From Heliocidaris erythrogramma (lineage: Eukaryota > Echinodermata > Echinoidea > Camarodonta > Echinometridae), in contig CM046853.1 of NCBI GenBank assembly GCA_025617745.1, positions 63,125,024 to 63,189,023 on the forward strand: a stretch of DNA of 64,000 nucleotides. The letters run 5' to 3'. The notes below the pieces were generated by a model that worked only from the letters and a program-made list of their open reading frames with translations, did no database searches and had not been told where the DNA came from. Below are positions 1 to 14,900 of the stretch, piece by piece. The position numbers and the translations under genes are program-made. Numbering within the stretch: position 1 is the stretch's first letter; each line of letters begins with the position of its first letter.

Positions 1-804
1 TTAATATGCTCATCTTATAGCCTCTATACAGGCCTACTGACAGTAAGTCATTTTTATTCAAAATGTTGCAAGAAGTTCACATCCATCAAACTTTGCTTCT
101 CAGAAGGCCCTTCCATACTGCTTGGATAAGCTACGTGTAACAAGAAATCTTTAATTCCTTTCTTTTTTTTGTAAATGCAGTATGTTCTAGTTTTTCATGT
201 GACACAATATTACACTGATTAAAGAGCAATTTTGATTCTGTTTTAGATATATAGACAACTACCAAGAAGCCATTCTACTCATAACACACTAAGTAAAGAT
301 CTGACAGTGACATATATCCTTATTAATTTACTTACTCAGGTAGACCAAACTTCACAACTAACTTATCATACTTTGTATCAAATAAAGGGAAATGATAATT
401 GAGAACACTATGGCCTCTGTATAATATTACCAATCTTGTGTTTCATAACTAGCCACTGACAACACAATTCTTTTTTCTTCCACTATTTACAAAATTTACT
501 ATCTGTAATGATTCTTGGCAAACTGAACCCAGGAAATTAGATTACTCTGCAAGTCGAGCATGCACAGTCTCACCCACCATTTTATGTAAACAAACCCAGC
601 AGTGTACAGTCTTTCAAGGATTCCTCAAGACACTAGCACAAAATGCTTTCAATTTACACATCCTCTACCGACTCTAAGGGCATACAAACAATGTGGACTT
701 TGTTTTGTTTTTTGTATGCAGGAAGGTCAGGTATAATGGTAAGTATCACAAGAAATAAGAAAATGTAGTGTCATTTTGTTCACAGTTTTGAAAAAGACAA
801 CTGC

Positions 805-1532
805 TAATGCCTGGTTCACATTTGGCTTGCGATGTGTCTACGGAGCCTGTAAACTGCCCGTATCCCCCTCCGCACGGCCTCCGTGCGGAGGCTGTAAGAT
901 TTTCGTGCGGATTCACGGGCTCTGCAGCCTCTACGATTTGTTATCGAGAGTTTGACAAATTTTGAAAAATCGTAAGACCGTAGCCCGTAGACATGTCGTA
1001 GGTGACATCACACAATCCTCGCACGGGCACCGTGCAATGGCCAAGCGTAATCGTGCAGCATTTTTGGTGGACATGGGGGGAAAAAAAAAATCGTAAGGAG
1101 ATTGTACATTCGTACGGCCCTCGCACAGCTATCACAAGGTTGCCGCTCGCTGCCCGTGCAGTACCCGTAAAATATGAAATATGTACACATAATCCCTATT
1201 GCCGGGGAATGGGATCCTTAAACGGCACAGCGACTGCACAGTCACCGCACCACCTCCGTGAAGCCTCGCCACAGGAGCCGTGCGGGCTCCGTACGATTTC
1301 CTCATGGAGGTTGTGGAGACTGTACGGCAACTGCATTGACATCGCACAATGCCCGTACGGAATTTAGACGGGTCGCCCTTCCAGGCCCCGAAGAACAAAT
1401 TGCACGATGCCCGAAGACAATGTGAACACATATGCCATAGCCCCTAGCGATGTACGATGCCCGCAAAATCGCACGGAAAATCATAGACACTTTTATCGCA
1501 CGGCGTCCACGGCAAATGTGAACTAGGCATAA
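805..1532. mobile_element. Harbinger/PIF-like MITE, 722 bp, TSD TAA
   Basis: Terminal inverted repeats TGCCTGGTTCACATTTGGC at the left and the complement of TGCCTAGTTCACATTTGCCG at the right bound positions 808-1,529. They are flanked by the direct duplication TAA (805-807 and 1,530-1,532). A three-base TWA target duplication is the hallmark of PIF/Harbinger transposons. The interior is GC- and CpG-rich, with many variants of CCGTGCG and CGTAC, and carries no transposase. Open frames in it are incidental. Confidence 0.75.
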
Positions 1533-2380
1533 AAGGCCATTAATTTGAAATCTTTTAGGGGGGGAGGGGTTAGGGTAAAATTAACATAGATATTATATAA
1601 TATTGATTTAATCTGTTGAGTAATTCAAGCAAATTGTTATATATTTGAGATAATCTAATACTTGATTGGAGAATACCTGACAAGTATGAATATATTGCAT
1701 CATATATAAGCAATCTGACGTTTGTTTCTGCAAATCCCTATGGCTGATGGGCTAATTGAGAAGAATTACCACAAGAGTGGTTTCTGTGCAAATTTCTGAA
1801 AGGATTACTTTGCCTTCAGTTACTGAAAAATAATGGGAGAGCTTTATTCTTTTTTACTTTTTATTTACTTAGTTATTGTTTTTTTTAAATGGGGGGGGGG
1901 GGGATTTCTTGTCAACCGGCCATGCCCAAGGCTGACACTCAGCTGTGCAGCTGGCAAACAAAGACTTTGTTTATAAAACTGACTCTATTTGATCTTGCCC
2001 ATGCCTTCCTCCATCTCAGTACAAATTATTTTGGATTTCCCTCGGGCCGCATCAAAGATGACAATATCTTGGCAATCGTTGGGGAAATAACTAACTATGC
2101 TCATGTGGATATCCCTCTATGCCATCTTCTTCGGGAGGAAGATTCAATTTGCTCTTTCATATCACTTTAGACATCCGTGTAAGGTCTTCATTTTGCTTGC
2201 ACTCAGTATCGTAAAATAGATAAGGACAGACATTACTTGTTGATGGATGAATCTGGTTAAAAAAGGGTGAATTTGGGCATAATAGTAGATTAAGAGTTGA
2301 GGTGGATGAAAATGTCTTTGGAGCATAGTGATGCTGCCAATCAATAACAATTGTATGACACAGTACATCTTCCCATTGAT

Positions 2381-2529
<149 letters not shown>

Positions 2530-2806
2530 GCTGTTCTTGTCTGCACTTGACTGTCCTGATCTGTCTTTGTCTCTCTGTCTGTCTTTCTCTTTTCTTGTCT
2601 GCGTTGCTAGATCTGTCTTTCTATTCGTCTTTTTCTGCATTCCTATCTTTCCCCATCTCTAATTCTGCACTTGCAAAAAAATTATTCTGTCACTGTCTCT
2701 AAAATACATGTATATCTAGATCATTCCATCTCTCTCTCTTATTAAATATAATGTAAACAACAAGCTCATTCCTATCTCACAAGTGCTTAGAATGTCTAAT
2801 TCTTAC

Positions 2807-2900
2807 GGTTAGCTGGTCTTTCTGAAGCTTCTTGGAGCTCAACAAATCCTCGCATCTCTCCAGCTCAAACTGTAGAATCTCTTGTTTCCTACATACTGCC
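2807..2900 (-). CDS. SNX4: SNX4 exon 9 (BAR-like domain; last exon in window)
   Basis: 94 bp between acceptor ttttcag and donor gtaaga. It completes Lys 308 and encodes AVCRKQEILQFELERCEDLL then SSKKLQKDQLT. The AVCRK motif is shared with human SNX4 (RAVCRKHELMQYDLEMAAQD). The exon ends in a good donor, so coding continues to the left, but no further SNX4-like exon was found in 1-2,800. Confidence 0.95.
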
Positions 2901-5900
2901 CTGAAAACAACAAAAATAAATAAAAAATTAAAATCGTAACAAAATTTTTATTAAAAGTAACATGGAGAACTGTCAAAGGATTTACAAAATACTGCATTGT
3001 TTTGTCCGAGAAATTTGAATACTTTGACCGTTTTATTCTTGTTTATCTTGCTGTACCTAACACATTGGATTGTTTTTATATTGTCTTTTCAAATACGTAG
3101 TAACTGCTATTCTGTGTACTTACTTAAGCGAGTCAGCAAAATATATGTATTCTTTGAGTTGGTCAGCTATCTGCTCCTCTTCAGCCATATAGTCATCGAT
3201 ATAATCTTTGTACCTGAAAACGAATTACCAAGATAATAATATGAATGATTATAATCATGATTGTCAGACATTGCATTTCCAATTCATAGATGAGTCAAGT
3301 GCTGCTGGCACTGTGAAATGCAGAGCGGCAGAGCGGCAGAGCTGCGTGTAGAAGCTTCAAGTTGCAATTGTATAATTGCACAGACGCTTTTTTGTACTAG
3401 CTGGAGGAGCGGGTGTGGTTGCTTGAGCTTGTATTTGTATTTTACTCAAAGGAAACAAATAGACTAGTTATGCTGGACAAGCAAGTACCGAATATGAGCT
3501 TCCAAGAGTGGCCTATTTCACTTGCACAAACTGTTTAACACAATGTAGCATGCATTACAAACACAAAAAACAAACAACAACAACAAAACTTTTTTTCTAT
3601 CATAGCCAATCAAAATATGAGAAAGAATTTGCGACCCTCCCATTACCTGATTCATATTTTAGTACCATAAAAAACTCTACAATGAAAAAAACCCCATTAA
3701 ATTACTAATATTTAGCAAAACAGTGCCCTGGTCTTGTTGAGTTATAGCTATGAACTGTAATTTTAGAGTGAATATAAACACTACAGGCATTCTTCGAGTG
3801 ACGTTTTCAAAAATTCAAAATAAGGTGACAGAACTCAGTCATCCGAAGAAAAACAAAATGTCTGGTAATGAGAGGGTTAAAGAATAGATCCTGATCACTG
3901 GCATAGTAACCGGGGGCATGCGCCTCCCAAAGAAAAGAGCGAGAGAGAAAGAGAGGGGGAGGCAATGTAAGCCATGTAAGCCTACGCCCCTGATTCTGAT
4001 ACACCGTTTGGAAATTTAAAATGCAGTATAAATTATACTCATCATTCCTGCTTCAGGATTCAGATATACATCTTTGATCATATTTCTTGACTGAGCATTC
4101 TATTGTTTCACTACTCACACGTCCATATGATGACCAGCACTCTGCAGGCCGTCTCCCATCTCTTGCTCGATGCCGCTCCACTCACTGAAGACACGCCCAT
4201 AGTTACCATGGATCTTGTGTAGTCCGTATAGTCGGTCTGATAGCCTCTGGAAAAGTGATTGGTAATATACTCATGAATATTCATAGAGATGACATCATAT
4301 CTCCATTAATACGGCACTTCATGTACTGAGGTTACCTTTTGTTTTGCCTATATTGTGCATAAAATGAAAACTTGGGGAAAAAATAAAATCCTTTAGCATG
4401 ATCCAGCATGAACCAGCACAATTCTGCATATTGTTCATTGAAAGTGATCTGACAGTGAATTCATAACATCTCTGCATATTCTAAATATGCTACTGACTGT
4501 CTATATACATATGTATCGATCCAGCATCTATTGGCATGCGCACATTTGTACAATGCATACTTACAGATCTAATTTTCAGTATCGATGTGACATTATTCTG
4601 TAGTTCAGTGGCATAGTTCTTGAGTTCTTCAAATTGTCTGAAAATGAATAAATGAAAATAATCATGATTTACAAGCAAAAGACCTAGCTTCTTAATGGTA
4701 ATAATCAGAGTAATAAATAAATAAATACAAAATTATCCCATTTAGATAATAAACAACTTCTGAAAAGCTGTTTACTCGATATCAACTGAGCACAAATGTG
4801 ATGAGCAATTTTAAAAAAAAACCACCGAAGGCAATTGATCCAGTGATTTAATAATTTTTCCAAACTTTTGGTTGCTGATTAGTACTTGCGAGCGGAAACA
4901 GACTAAACATCTGTTTCAAACTGAGTGTATCTTGCAATTTATCAATTAATGTCATAGAAATCTGACAAGGGGATTTTAGAAGCTTGTAAATATTTGAGTG
5001 ACATTTGCTCCAGTGACAATGCTCTGTGTGTTATTTCTTCAAAGATACAGGTTAAGGGTTGGGTTTATATACGATCGACTGTGATCCGATTCTGGAAATA
5101 ACTTGCAATAGCATTAAATCTGGACATCTAAACAAATAAAAATCTTCCTGATTCAGGTTCTGAACCCTAATATGAATACTCAACAAAGGAATATGGTGCA
5201 TTGTCAGCCTTCTAATCAGAATAACGGCCAAATTAGCTTCAAACCGTAGATGATTGCAGGACTGCTCTGATGTCGCTACGATTTGGAGCCGATGTAGCCT
5301 TTCCTCGGACTAAAATGATAGCAGTAATCCATAATTTTGATTTACTATCGAACTGAATATTCAGAACCTCAATCAAAAGATTTCACTTGTTTAAATGTTT
5401 CTATCAAATGATATTATTACACTTTATTCCTAAACCGAATCACAGACTGATTGTATAGCGTGCTTTGGGTTACATTTAGGGTGAGGGTTAGGTATAGCAT
5501 TAGATCCACATGTAAAGTCAGGAATTCAGCTTCAATAAGGAAATTGATCTGAAGCAATAGACCTGGGGAGCGTTTCATCAAGTGTTTTGTCAGTGATTTT
5601 TACTGACAAATTTGCTCTCAGCCAATCAGATGCAAGAATTTCAGTAGCTTATAACCGTTGTCGGTAAAAAAATCACTGACAAAACTCTTGATGAAACGCT
5701 CCCCAGATTACTATTAAAGTGATTCAAATTTTATGCATACTTTTGAAACAAAGGTTGTTCTTGACAACCTGAAAGCTTGCCAGAGGCTTGTCAGACATAG
5801 CAACAAGTAATGTATGCAAACTGGATTCCAAGTATTGTAGTTCATTCATTAATAACAGGTTAATGGAATACCTCGTTACTAGGTCCCCAGGAAAGAAACA

Positions 5901-8900
5901 TCCATAAATTTGAATCACTTAGTAAACAGGTCTATTGTAGCTGGAGCTTTATGTTGTACATCTGTTAATATACATGTTTGTGTATTCAGGCGTACCCGTT
6001 ACAAGAGTATGCTTATTGGGATCGCACCTTCTTCCATGTATTGCAAGTTCTTTGATTATATTCATGTTACTTTATACAAATTGTACTATTTGAACAGATG
6101 TTGAATTTTGTCAACTGATGAAGAAAGTAAAATAAAAACGTTAATTTGTAGAAGATAAAAATGAAATATTGTTCATACAAGTAGGCATTCTGGGCCGAGC
6201 AATTCACAACAGATAATCATAATGCATACAAATACAAATGCATGTCGGATAAAACTGAAAACTGTCTCCCTTGGAATTTGTAATGAGCAATAAAACGGGC
6301 ATCCATAATATCTCTCTATTTCTTCTCTTTTTCTTTGTCTGTACAGTTTCCCTTATTCCTCTGATACCAAACTATTAAATGTCAAATCACCATGGGCTTG
6401 GTATTACAGGAGACTGCATACACTCAAGAAATAGGGATAATTCTGCATGAGAAAACAAGGATACAACCTCCAAATTGGACTTCCCATGACATTGTAATAA
6501 AAACAACATTAAAGGGCACTCAACACAAATAAAAAGAAGGCATTTCTAAGAGTTCCTATTTGGTAGGAAATTACATTCAAACTCAAATCTACTGAGTCTT
6601 CCTTCCTTTTGAGCTTCCCCAAATATATGTACATTACATTGACACTTTTAACAGTTATTTTACTTCCCTTCTTGTTTCCTCATGAAATGATGTTTTGCTT
6701 TAATATTCAGGTCAAGTACATATTACATCCCTTGATTCTAAATGAAATTGTTAATAGCATCAGTGAGAGCGAGTGAGTGAGAGAGAAAGAGAGAGAGTGA
6801 GTGAGAGAGAAAGAGAGGGAGGAGAGAGTGAGTGAGTGAGGGAGAGAGAGAGAGGGAGAAAGAGCACGAGAGAAACACTGTACTCTTACTACTCTGATAA
6901 AATACACTTTAGCTTACCTGTTTGGCTTCTTGAGTCTAAATGAGGCACTCAGGCTTTTGAGGCGAGAATCTTGCTGTTGGTTTCAAGAATTAAAGGCACA
7001 TCAAACAAAAAATTAGTCAGAAGAGTACAATTATTCTACAGTCAACTTTGATCCATATACTCGTCAATGCAATCAAACACAGACCATCACATTAAATATA
7101 TATAAACGGTTATTCCAATGTGTATGAGCTACAGATCCTCAATTCGGACAACAGTCAATATTTGGCATTTAATGAAGTTCAATGGTGATTCAGAACATTC
7201 ACCATACATTAAAATAATGCCCTGCCCCTCCCCCCAAAAAAAAGAATTACAGAGGAGCTATGCCCATTCAAAACATCACTTTTGCTATTAGACTACAATA
7301 ACCCCTTGATGAACATTTACAAAAAACGTTTTTATGCTGAAAAATTCAATCACCATGACAGCTTCCTGCATAGTGGCAGGGATACTGTCACTCAGCCCCT
7401 TCTGACCTTGATTTGGAAGCCAGTGGAATGGACCCTCTCCTTCCAGCCCTCCGCATCCTGCAGGAATCCATGAAACAAATCATCCTGACATAGCAACGGG
7501 TGGGCGGCAACCCTCTGCAGGAACCCCTCCAGAGCGACCCTTCGACGCTCCACAAAGTCAGCATCAAAGTTGTCTACGGTAGACAGCTGCTGCCACATCG
7601 CCATCATCTGTGGAGGATGAGAGAGGTTACCATGACAACTTAAAGAAATATTCATTTTGCAATATCTCAATCATGGAGCTGAAGTAAACAAAATGAGACA
7701 CTGCCAGCAAAACAATACATGGAAGCAGAGAGCGATTCTGCTCTGGAAATCTTTAAAAGAGTTCTGGTGGTATTTAAAAGAAAAAAAGAAAGAATCATTA
7801 CAAAGGAATCTCCTCCTGAGAGAAAATCCTAGAAGATCTAATGCGAGCATAAATGTAATTTGTACTCTTAATACTGAAGATGAAGTATGATGCAACTTTG
7901 GGATTCCAGGTAATTGATTTATTTATATCTGGCACTATAGTCCTTTCACATGTGATGGCCATCTTGAAAAAAAAATATCAAAAAGGGAAATATCATATAT
8001 ATGCTTACTCGATGTACATATTACCCCATCCTTTTAATGGACTTGAAAATTAAATATTCATTTCACTTGGCCTAATTGTTTTCTCCAATACACTAAAAAG
8101 AAAATATCATAAATTTTAGAAGATATAAAAAATTAATATATTGAAAAAGTCAGTTTACACAAAGAATATATGGAACTGAATTGTGGGAAAATATAAATTT
8201 GAGCAGCATATAAATGTATGCAGATCACATTCTAGGCTTTTTAGCAAAACCCCTGTTTATAAAATTTCATTTTAAACATTTGAGAAATACAGACACAAAC
8301 TTGGCTGATCTGGCAATGGCTACTTTTTTTTTTTTTATAAATCTCTGACTCATACCATGTAATAGCTAGTGTGTATTTCCCATTAGAAGGCCATGATGTT
8401 GCCTTTCACTTGGGATGGTTTCGATTATTGAATGATGGATAACAAACTCTGAGCTGTTGCCAATTGAAAAGGCGGCTGCGGGTCCAGTGGGCATGAGCCA
8501 CCCCATCTCCCCACAGAAAAAATAAATCCATTATTTCTTCTTAAATACACATTAAGTACTGAAAGATAATATATGCCTCTTTACTGTGCCCCTGCAGCAA
8601 GTTAGATGAAAAAGCCAAGGGGCACCTGAAAATGATCATATTAAAGTCCTTTTGATTTTTCACACTTATCAAAGAATTTTGTACTGTGCAAGGCCTCAAA
8701 AAAAATATAATTCCTGAAGGGTGCAGTATGACATACAAACAATTTTGTTTGCCTTCCTCTTCTTTTTGGTTATCCCTCATTTCCCATAGCTTACATCTCT
8801 ATCTGTCACGATTTCCCCCTAAGTTTTGACAATTACAGCGCAGGCTGTGCATGTGTGAAATTGATTCAAGTTTACATGAATCATCCTAAGGCCATAGCAG

Positions 8901-11900
8901 AGTAAACTGCAATCAATAATACAAAAGTGATCAAGTGTACATAAAACTGCTTCATTTACATAATGTACATTGTGTGGGCACGGTGCTAATACTACAAGGA
9001 GTCAGTCCTATTCCTTTAATATCTGCATGCAGTAGATTAACCTTTACATACACCTCCAAATACAAGATAATACATTATCTCCCATTGCTCAGACTCGTCT
9101 AAATGCCATGACATTTGATCATACTTCTTGTAAATCATGCTCCAAGAACAGCTCTAGCAAGAATTCACACTTTCTCCCTGAGATTTCCACACACCCTTCG
9201 ATGCAAAACCTTGTCTGAAAGAGAGAGGGTTTTGACACTCCTGACATTGAGATGAAAAACTGAGTGATGAGAAATCTTTCTAAGGATGCAGGCTGACAAT
9301 GGTTGGCTCATTTCTTGTTGAGAAGATACTTCCAGAGTCAGATTTCAATTATATCTCTTTGTCTCACTTTTTAAAAATATTTTACAATATTTCAGAACCC
9401 CATAATAAAATAAGATAATTGTCAGCTTTCATGAGTTATCCCAAATTTCTTACGCTTTAAGTACTTGATAAATCAAAATCAAATCTTTAAATTTGCTCAT
9501 AAAGCTATTTAATTGTGCATCTTCTTCTTTGTATGGCAAGCAGTGTAAAAAGGAGATAGATGGTTTGGGGCAAATTGCCCCTGAAATAAGAAAAAGAGCA
9601 GCCTCCATGTACAATTCATCCAACATACATTTTTGATAGCTTTCAATTCGAATCATCCTCTGCTTAGTACTCAATGGACTACAAGAAATTTTTGATTGAC
9701 CACATTTATAATGCATAAATATGTTATTATCCATCTCTTATATTGAAATCTTGAAATGGGTTAATTTTCGACAGAATGATTGAATGATAAAGAAAATGAT
9801 TTGCTTTTCGATGATATATTAATTCATATTTGTGTCATCTCAGATGCTGAGGACATGAACTGTATTCATATAAAAATTCACAATCACAAAAATTAAAAAA
9901 TCTTACCCTTTTCTCCGGTAGGGGAGGTACCACGACATGAGGGAATGTGACGACTAGATAGTTCCTTAGCAGCTCAAACTCGCTGTATCTCCTCCATAGA
10001 GAAGACGAGTCCATGGTCAGCTTGGCAATGTTACAATCATCCTTTACTCTGCTGTAATGGGGAACAACAAGTCTCAGTGTCGGGATAGTTTAAAGACAAA
10101 GTTGAGCTCTGGTCATGATATTGTGTAAGAAACTGTCTAAAAGCAATTGGAAAAGGTTGATCATATCTATATAAGTATTGGTGTAAATAATGTGAAGTCA
10201 TTTGGAATCATCACAGTGGTTAAGAAATTGACCCAATCTCACTGAAAAGTACATGCACAGTACACAAAAATGTATACATGGGACTACACACAAATGTTCA
10301 GCCTGAACATTTCAGTTATTTCTTGTCGTATTTTGAATGTGAGGGCATTTGATGAGCAATCATTTTCAGGGGACATTTGTGCTATTATAATCTTCCAAAC
10401 TATTATCATAAAAAGAATGAGAAAGCTCACATATTATTTTTTTACCTAAAGTTCCCAGAAGTCAACCTTCTTTTTAATAAAGCATTGTACGACACATGTA
10501 TGCACAATACCTCCATGGTCAATTTCCTATACTAGAGTAACTGCATTCCTAACTTCAGGCATACATGATGACCAAACAAAATATCCACCTTTTTGTAACC
10601 CTAACCCTAAAATTTAACCCTACATTTATGTAAAACTCAATTGCAGCCCTAACCTATATCATTCATGAATAAAGCCATGAGACTGATAATAGATTTATAA
10701 CATTATTTCTGAGCTTACAATGCGCAGGTATTAAAGGTTCAATTTACATCGACACTGTACATGCATTTCCTCAATGAATTTTAATGAGACCTGTATTATC
10801 CAGGGAAAATGCGAAGCAATATCTCAATTAAAGTGACCCAACATTTGCTTATGGATTTATTCAATAAGTGATGTAGTGTTAAAATGAGGGTTAGGGTTGC
10901 AACTGAGCGAATGTTCTCAGAGCAAATGTTGGGTTAGTTTTAGTTAAGATATTGCTTAGCATTTCCCTAGATAACAATTAGATTCATATGTCCAGGCAGA
11001 CAAACTTATTTTTCCCTCTATCCCTCTGAATACGTTTCTCATTAAAATTCATTATGGAAATACATTTATTCGAAATTTGTCAACATAAAATTATCTGCAC
11101 ATTGTAAGCTCAGAAATAATGTTCTCTATATCTATGATCAATCTTATTAGAGTCACTGACAAATGAAAAAAAAAAGAAGGAAATTTCTCAAAAAAGAACA
11201 GGCTTTTCTGAAAATAATCTATATATATCCTACCATATTTTACACTCAGAGGTGCCTATTAAACTTGAAAATAACACCAACCCCCTTGCCTGGACTTTCT
11301 TACAGTTTATGCAGAAAATGCATAATAAATATCAGTTTCAATATGTTACAACTTTTAAGATCATGTAATGTTTTTAAAAAGCAGATGACAGATTTTTAAG
11401 ATTGAGAAAAGGCAATGTGCTCAATACATCACAAAATTCTCATCTACAAAGTACATGTACATAAGTTAAGAATGTGAGTATGTTTGTAGGTAAGTCATCA
11501 GGTATGACAAAGCATTAGTCACATCATCATCACTCAGCTAGGTTCCAAACAGGAGAACATCATAAATTTACTAAAGCACACCTAATGTGTGATTCACCTT
11601 TCAGCCAACAAATTTACATGTACCTGAAGCTTGTAAACCCAGAGCCCCCCTTTCCCCCCAAATACATGATTCAAATTCAGAAAAACAAATTCCTCAAATT
11701 TGCCACAGGATTATCTAGGGATGTTTGCAAAATTTTAGAATAGAATAAGTAACTATGCAGCTAGGGGCAATTGTAGAAGGGTATTTATAGGTGATTAATA
11801 ATATTCTGTTGCTGGCAAGAAATGACTGAATAAGTGCCTCTTAATGGCAAATATACTGCATATTTAAAAATGTTCAAAATGTGTATTAAATTTCACTTTA

Positions 11901-14900
11901 AAAATACCAAATCATTGTTTTCTATCTTCTTGTACCTATTTTATTTTATTCAACATGTATTTCAATGCAAATACATCTATCATAAAAGTGTCGCCAAAAA
12001 CTAAAGACATACATGTACATGTACATGTAAACTAACATTTGCACAAACTAATCTGAATACATGTTCAGTATACAGTATCTGCAACAGAAACATCAAATAT
12101 CAGATTAGCAGATCAATGAAAGCTTGATAAAGGATTATTATACTTTCAAAAATCAAGATCATCAAGTTAGTGAAGATTAGAAGTCAATAACTTAGAACTT
12201 GTGACAATAATGTCATGCTTGTAAATACCTGTATACATATATACATGTAAGTTATAACATATATGTGGAACAATGTTTGAATGGATTATTCAGAGATAAT
12301 GGTGATTTTAATAATGGTTATTAACAATATGAGGGTGAACTTGCATGTACATGTGTACACAGATGAGTTAATGTAAATGGAATAGTTTAATTGTATGAAT
12401 GAACAGATAAATATTTCATAATACTTGTTATAAGCGCTCTAAATATTCAGTCAAAAAGTGATGAGAACTTGTGAAGTAAGATACCACGTAGAATAGGAAT
12501 AATGGTAATGAATTCTTTTCATTTTAAGTCTGTGGGTCAGGGGAGCATTTCATCAAGTGTTTTGTCAGTGATTTTTACAGACAACTGTTATAAGCTATTG
12601 AAATCCTTGCATCTGATTGGCTGAGAGCAAATTTTGCGGTAAATATCACTGACAAAACACTTGATGAAACGCTCCCCAGGAGTTGTCCTCCATAAAAGTA
12701 ATTCCTTTTACTCTTACTGAAAATTAACATTAATTTTCCAAGAAAACAAAATTGTTCAATTTTCCTTTAACTAAAAAAAAAAAAAAAAATATTTCTCACC
12801 TTCAAGGCCAAATTAACAAACAATTCAAATATTTCATGATCATATCAAAAGTCTGTTAAAAAGTACCATTAAAGATACTGATGATATGTTTTTAAGAAAT
12901 CTACATAAAGGTCAGCAGCCACGATACTTATTGGAGTTATGTATGAGAAATACTGTACATTTCATTTCGATGAGCTGTTCAGGGCATAAAATGCAATGAG
13001 AAAATCAGACGAATTTTGAATATATAGAAAAGGCTCATAGAAAAATAAACATGCAGTTGTATTATTTAAGAAGGAACAGAACTTTTCAAGATCAGAGTTT
13101 GAGAGTATGGTGACTTTGAGAAATTGTTTTATTGAACATACCTTTGTAATTGTGAGCTGGCCCTCAAATGAAAATTGACATTTTACAGATGTTTAGCAAC
13201 ACTTTTAGGCTAAATCTTAATAAGATTTACTACGAGAAAACTCGAATTTATTAAAATTCATTAAAAAGAGTAATTATACAGATATTACACTGTGCACTGT
13301 TATGAATTTGAACTGAATATGGGGAAGCATACGGAGATATATTCAATGTCTCCAGATGAGATGGTTACAAATATTAAATAAGTTATTCTACATAGTGTTT
13401 TTCACAAGTTACATCTTGCACCGAACTCATAAAACTAAGAAAATGAAACATTGACACATCATAATTTCTCATGTATAAGATTTTTTCATCTAACTCTCTC
13501 TGCCTCCCTTTACATTAAAAGTTATATGTACATATTCATCTCTTAGTATACATGTGTAAAGTTTCCTGACTGTCTAGCCTGGTTTCAAAGCAGAATGATT
13601 TTTCACTCCCTCTCTGAAGAAAGGAGCTTTGATGAGCCTAAACAAGTCGAACTATCCCCTCTCAAGGAAAGTGAGTTTACTAGTAAGTGAATCTGGAATG
13701 TAAACTACAAATGTATCCTCTTTGTCATCAATGAGACGAGGGTGAGAAAGGAATCAAAGAATACTCTTCATGATTCAACACTTTGTTGAAATTATTTTCA
13801 TCGAGAGGGAGGAAAAAATATCAACCTGGAAGCAAGGCTACATTAAGTGCTAGGTGGCTAGAAAATACAGTATAAATGGACTGTTTTGACAGATCATGCT
13901 GACAGTTTCCCCCATGGACCACCTACAAGTACGCGAGACACAGCACTGATAATACAAAACTGACAAGACAGGGAGACAGGCAAAGGAGAAAAAAAAAAAG
14001 AGGGACCAAGGAAGCTCCTTGGGAGACTTACCATGTTTCAACAAGGTAGACTGTGAAGACGTCTTTGATGCCCATGGCAGCATTGCCTGTTCTCTTCTCT
14101 TGCTCAGTCACATTGATTTCAACCACCTCCAGTAGACTCCCATCCTACACAAAACAAAAAAGGATGAGAGATCACAAGGGGATTGATCATCAAGAGAAAT
14201 TAAAGCTGCATTATCTTGAGTTCTCATTGGGAATTTGACACGTTGAACATGCTGATACTTATCCAATAGATTAGGCCTTATGTAATATGCATACCCCTCA
14301 TCGACAAAGATTAGGAAATTAAGCTACTGCTAATAAAGTATTCAGTCATTTCTTGTTTGCTATTAAAATATTTGTTGATAAGATAATCACTTAACCCATT
14401 GCCCACAGGGAACTGGATGGAAAATGGGTTAAAATGCAAATCCAATTTCCACTCCTTGTCTTTTCAAGATGCTCTTCACCACAATTGGTCCTCTCAAATA
14501 ACAAGGAAATAAACATGTTCATGAGCGATGATCTGTTGGTAACAACTTTTTTTTCCCCTTCCACCCAATTATCATGACTATGGAATACTCTATGGCAAAT
14601 TTGAAGTGTATATCATAAGATCACTGAAAGGCACTAATTATACAGAAAGCAAACTGCCTCCATAAAAGTCCACACATGTAGAAAGGAAGGTCCATAAAGT
14701 GTGAGGTTCTCTAATGCTCTCATTCTTTTTTAGAAGTCCAACGTGACAAAAAAAAGATCACAATAGCTCAATATATTATCCAAGCACCCAGAATCTGAGG
14801 GATATTGACCAATGTAGATTGTAATCTGGTGCATTATTCATATATGCGCATATTGGTGAAATCCGATACTCTGGTTAGACAAGGCATGAGTAAGATGGAC

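Larger units (their letters stand above)
4638..6917 (-). other. SNX4 intron 5
   Basis: AT-rich intron holding a possible degraded inverted-repeat element (about 5,050-5,470), a hairpin MITE (5,565-5,704) and a GA microsatellite (6,763-6,868). No coding segment is seen. Confidence 0.6.
10052..14031 (-). other. SNX4 intron 2
   Basis: A 4-kb AT-rich intron with a 423-bp foldback element (10,700-11,122), hairpin MITE copy 2 (12,540-12,677) and TACATG-type simple repeat near 12,010. No coding sequence is recognised. Confidence 0.6.

Noticed and set aside
1002..1431. Open frames of 60-121 codons on both strands
   Set aside because: They lie in the CpG-rich interior of a Harbinger-like MITE, overlap one another on both strands and show no domain.
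7657..7895. Overlapping 77- and 74-codon open frames next to SNX4 exon 4
   Set aside because: They lie in an intron upstream of the exon acceptor, on opposite strands, with no splice or domain support.
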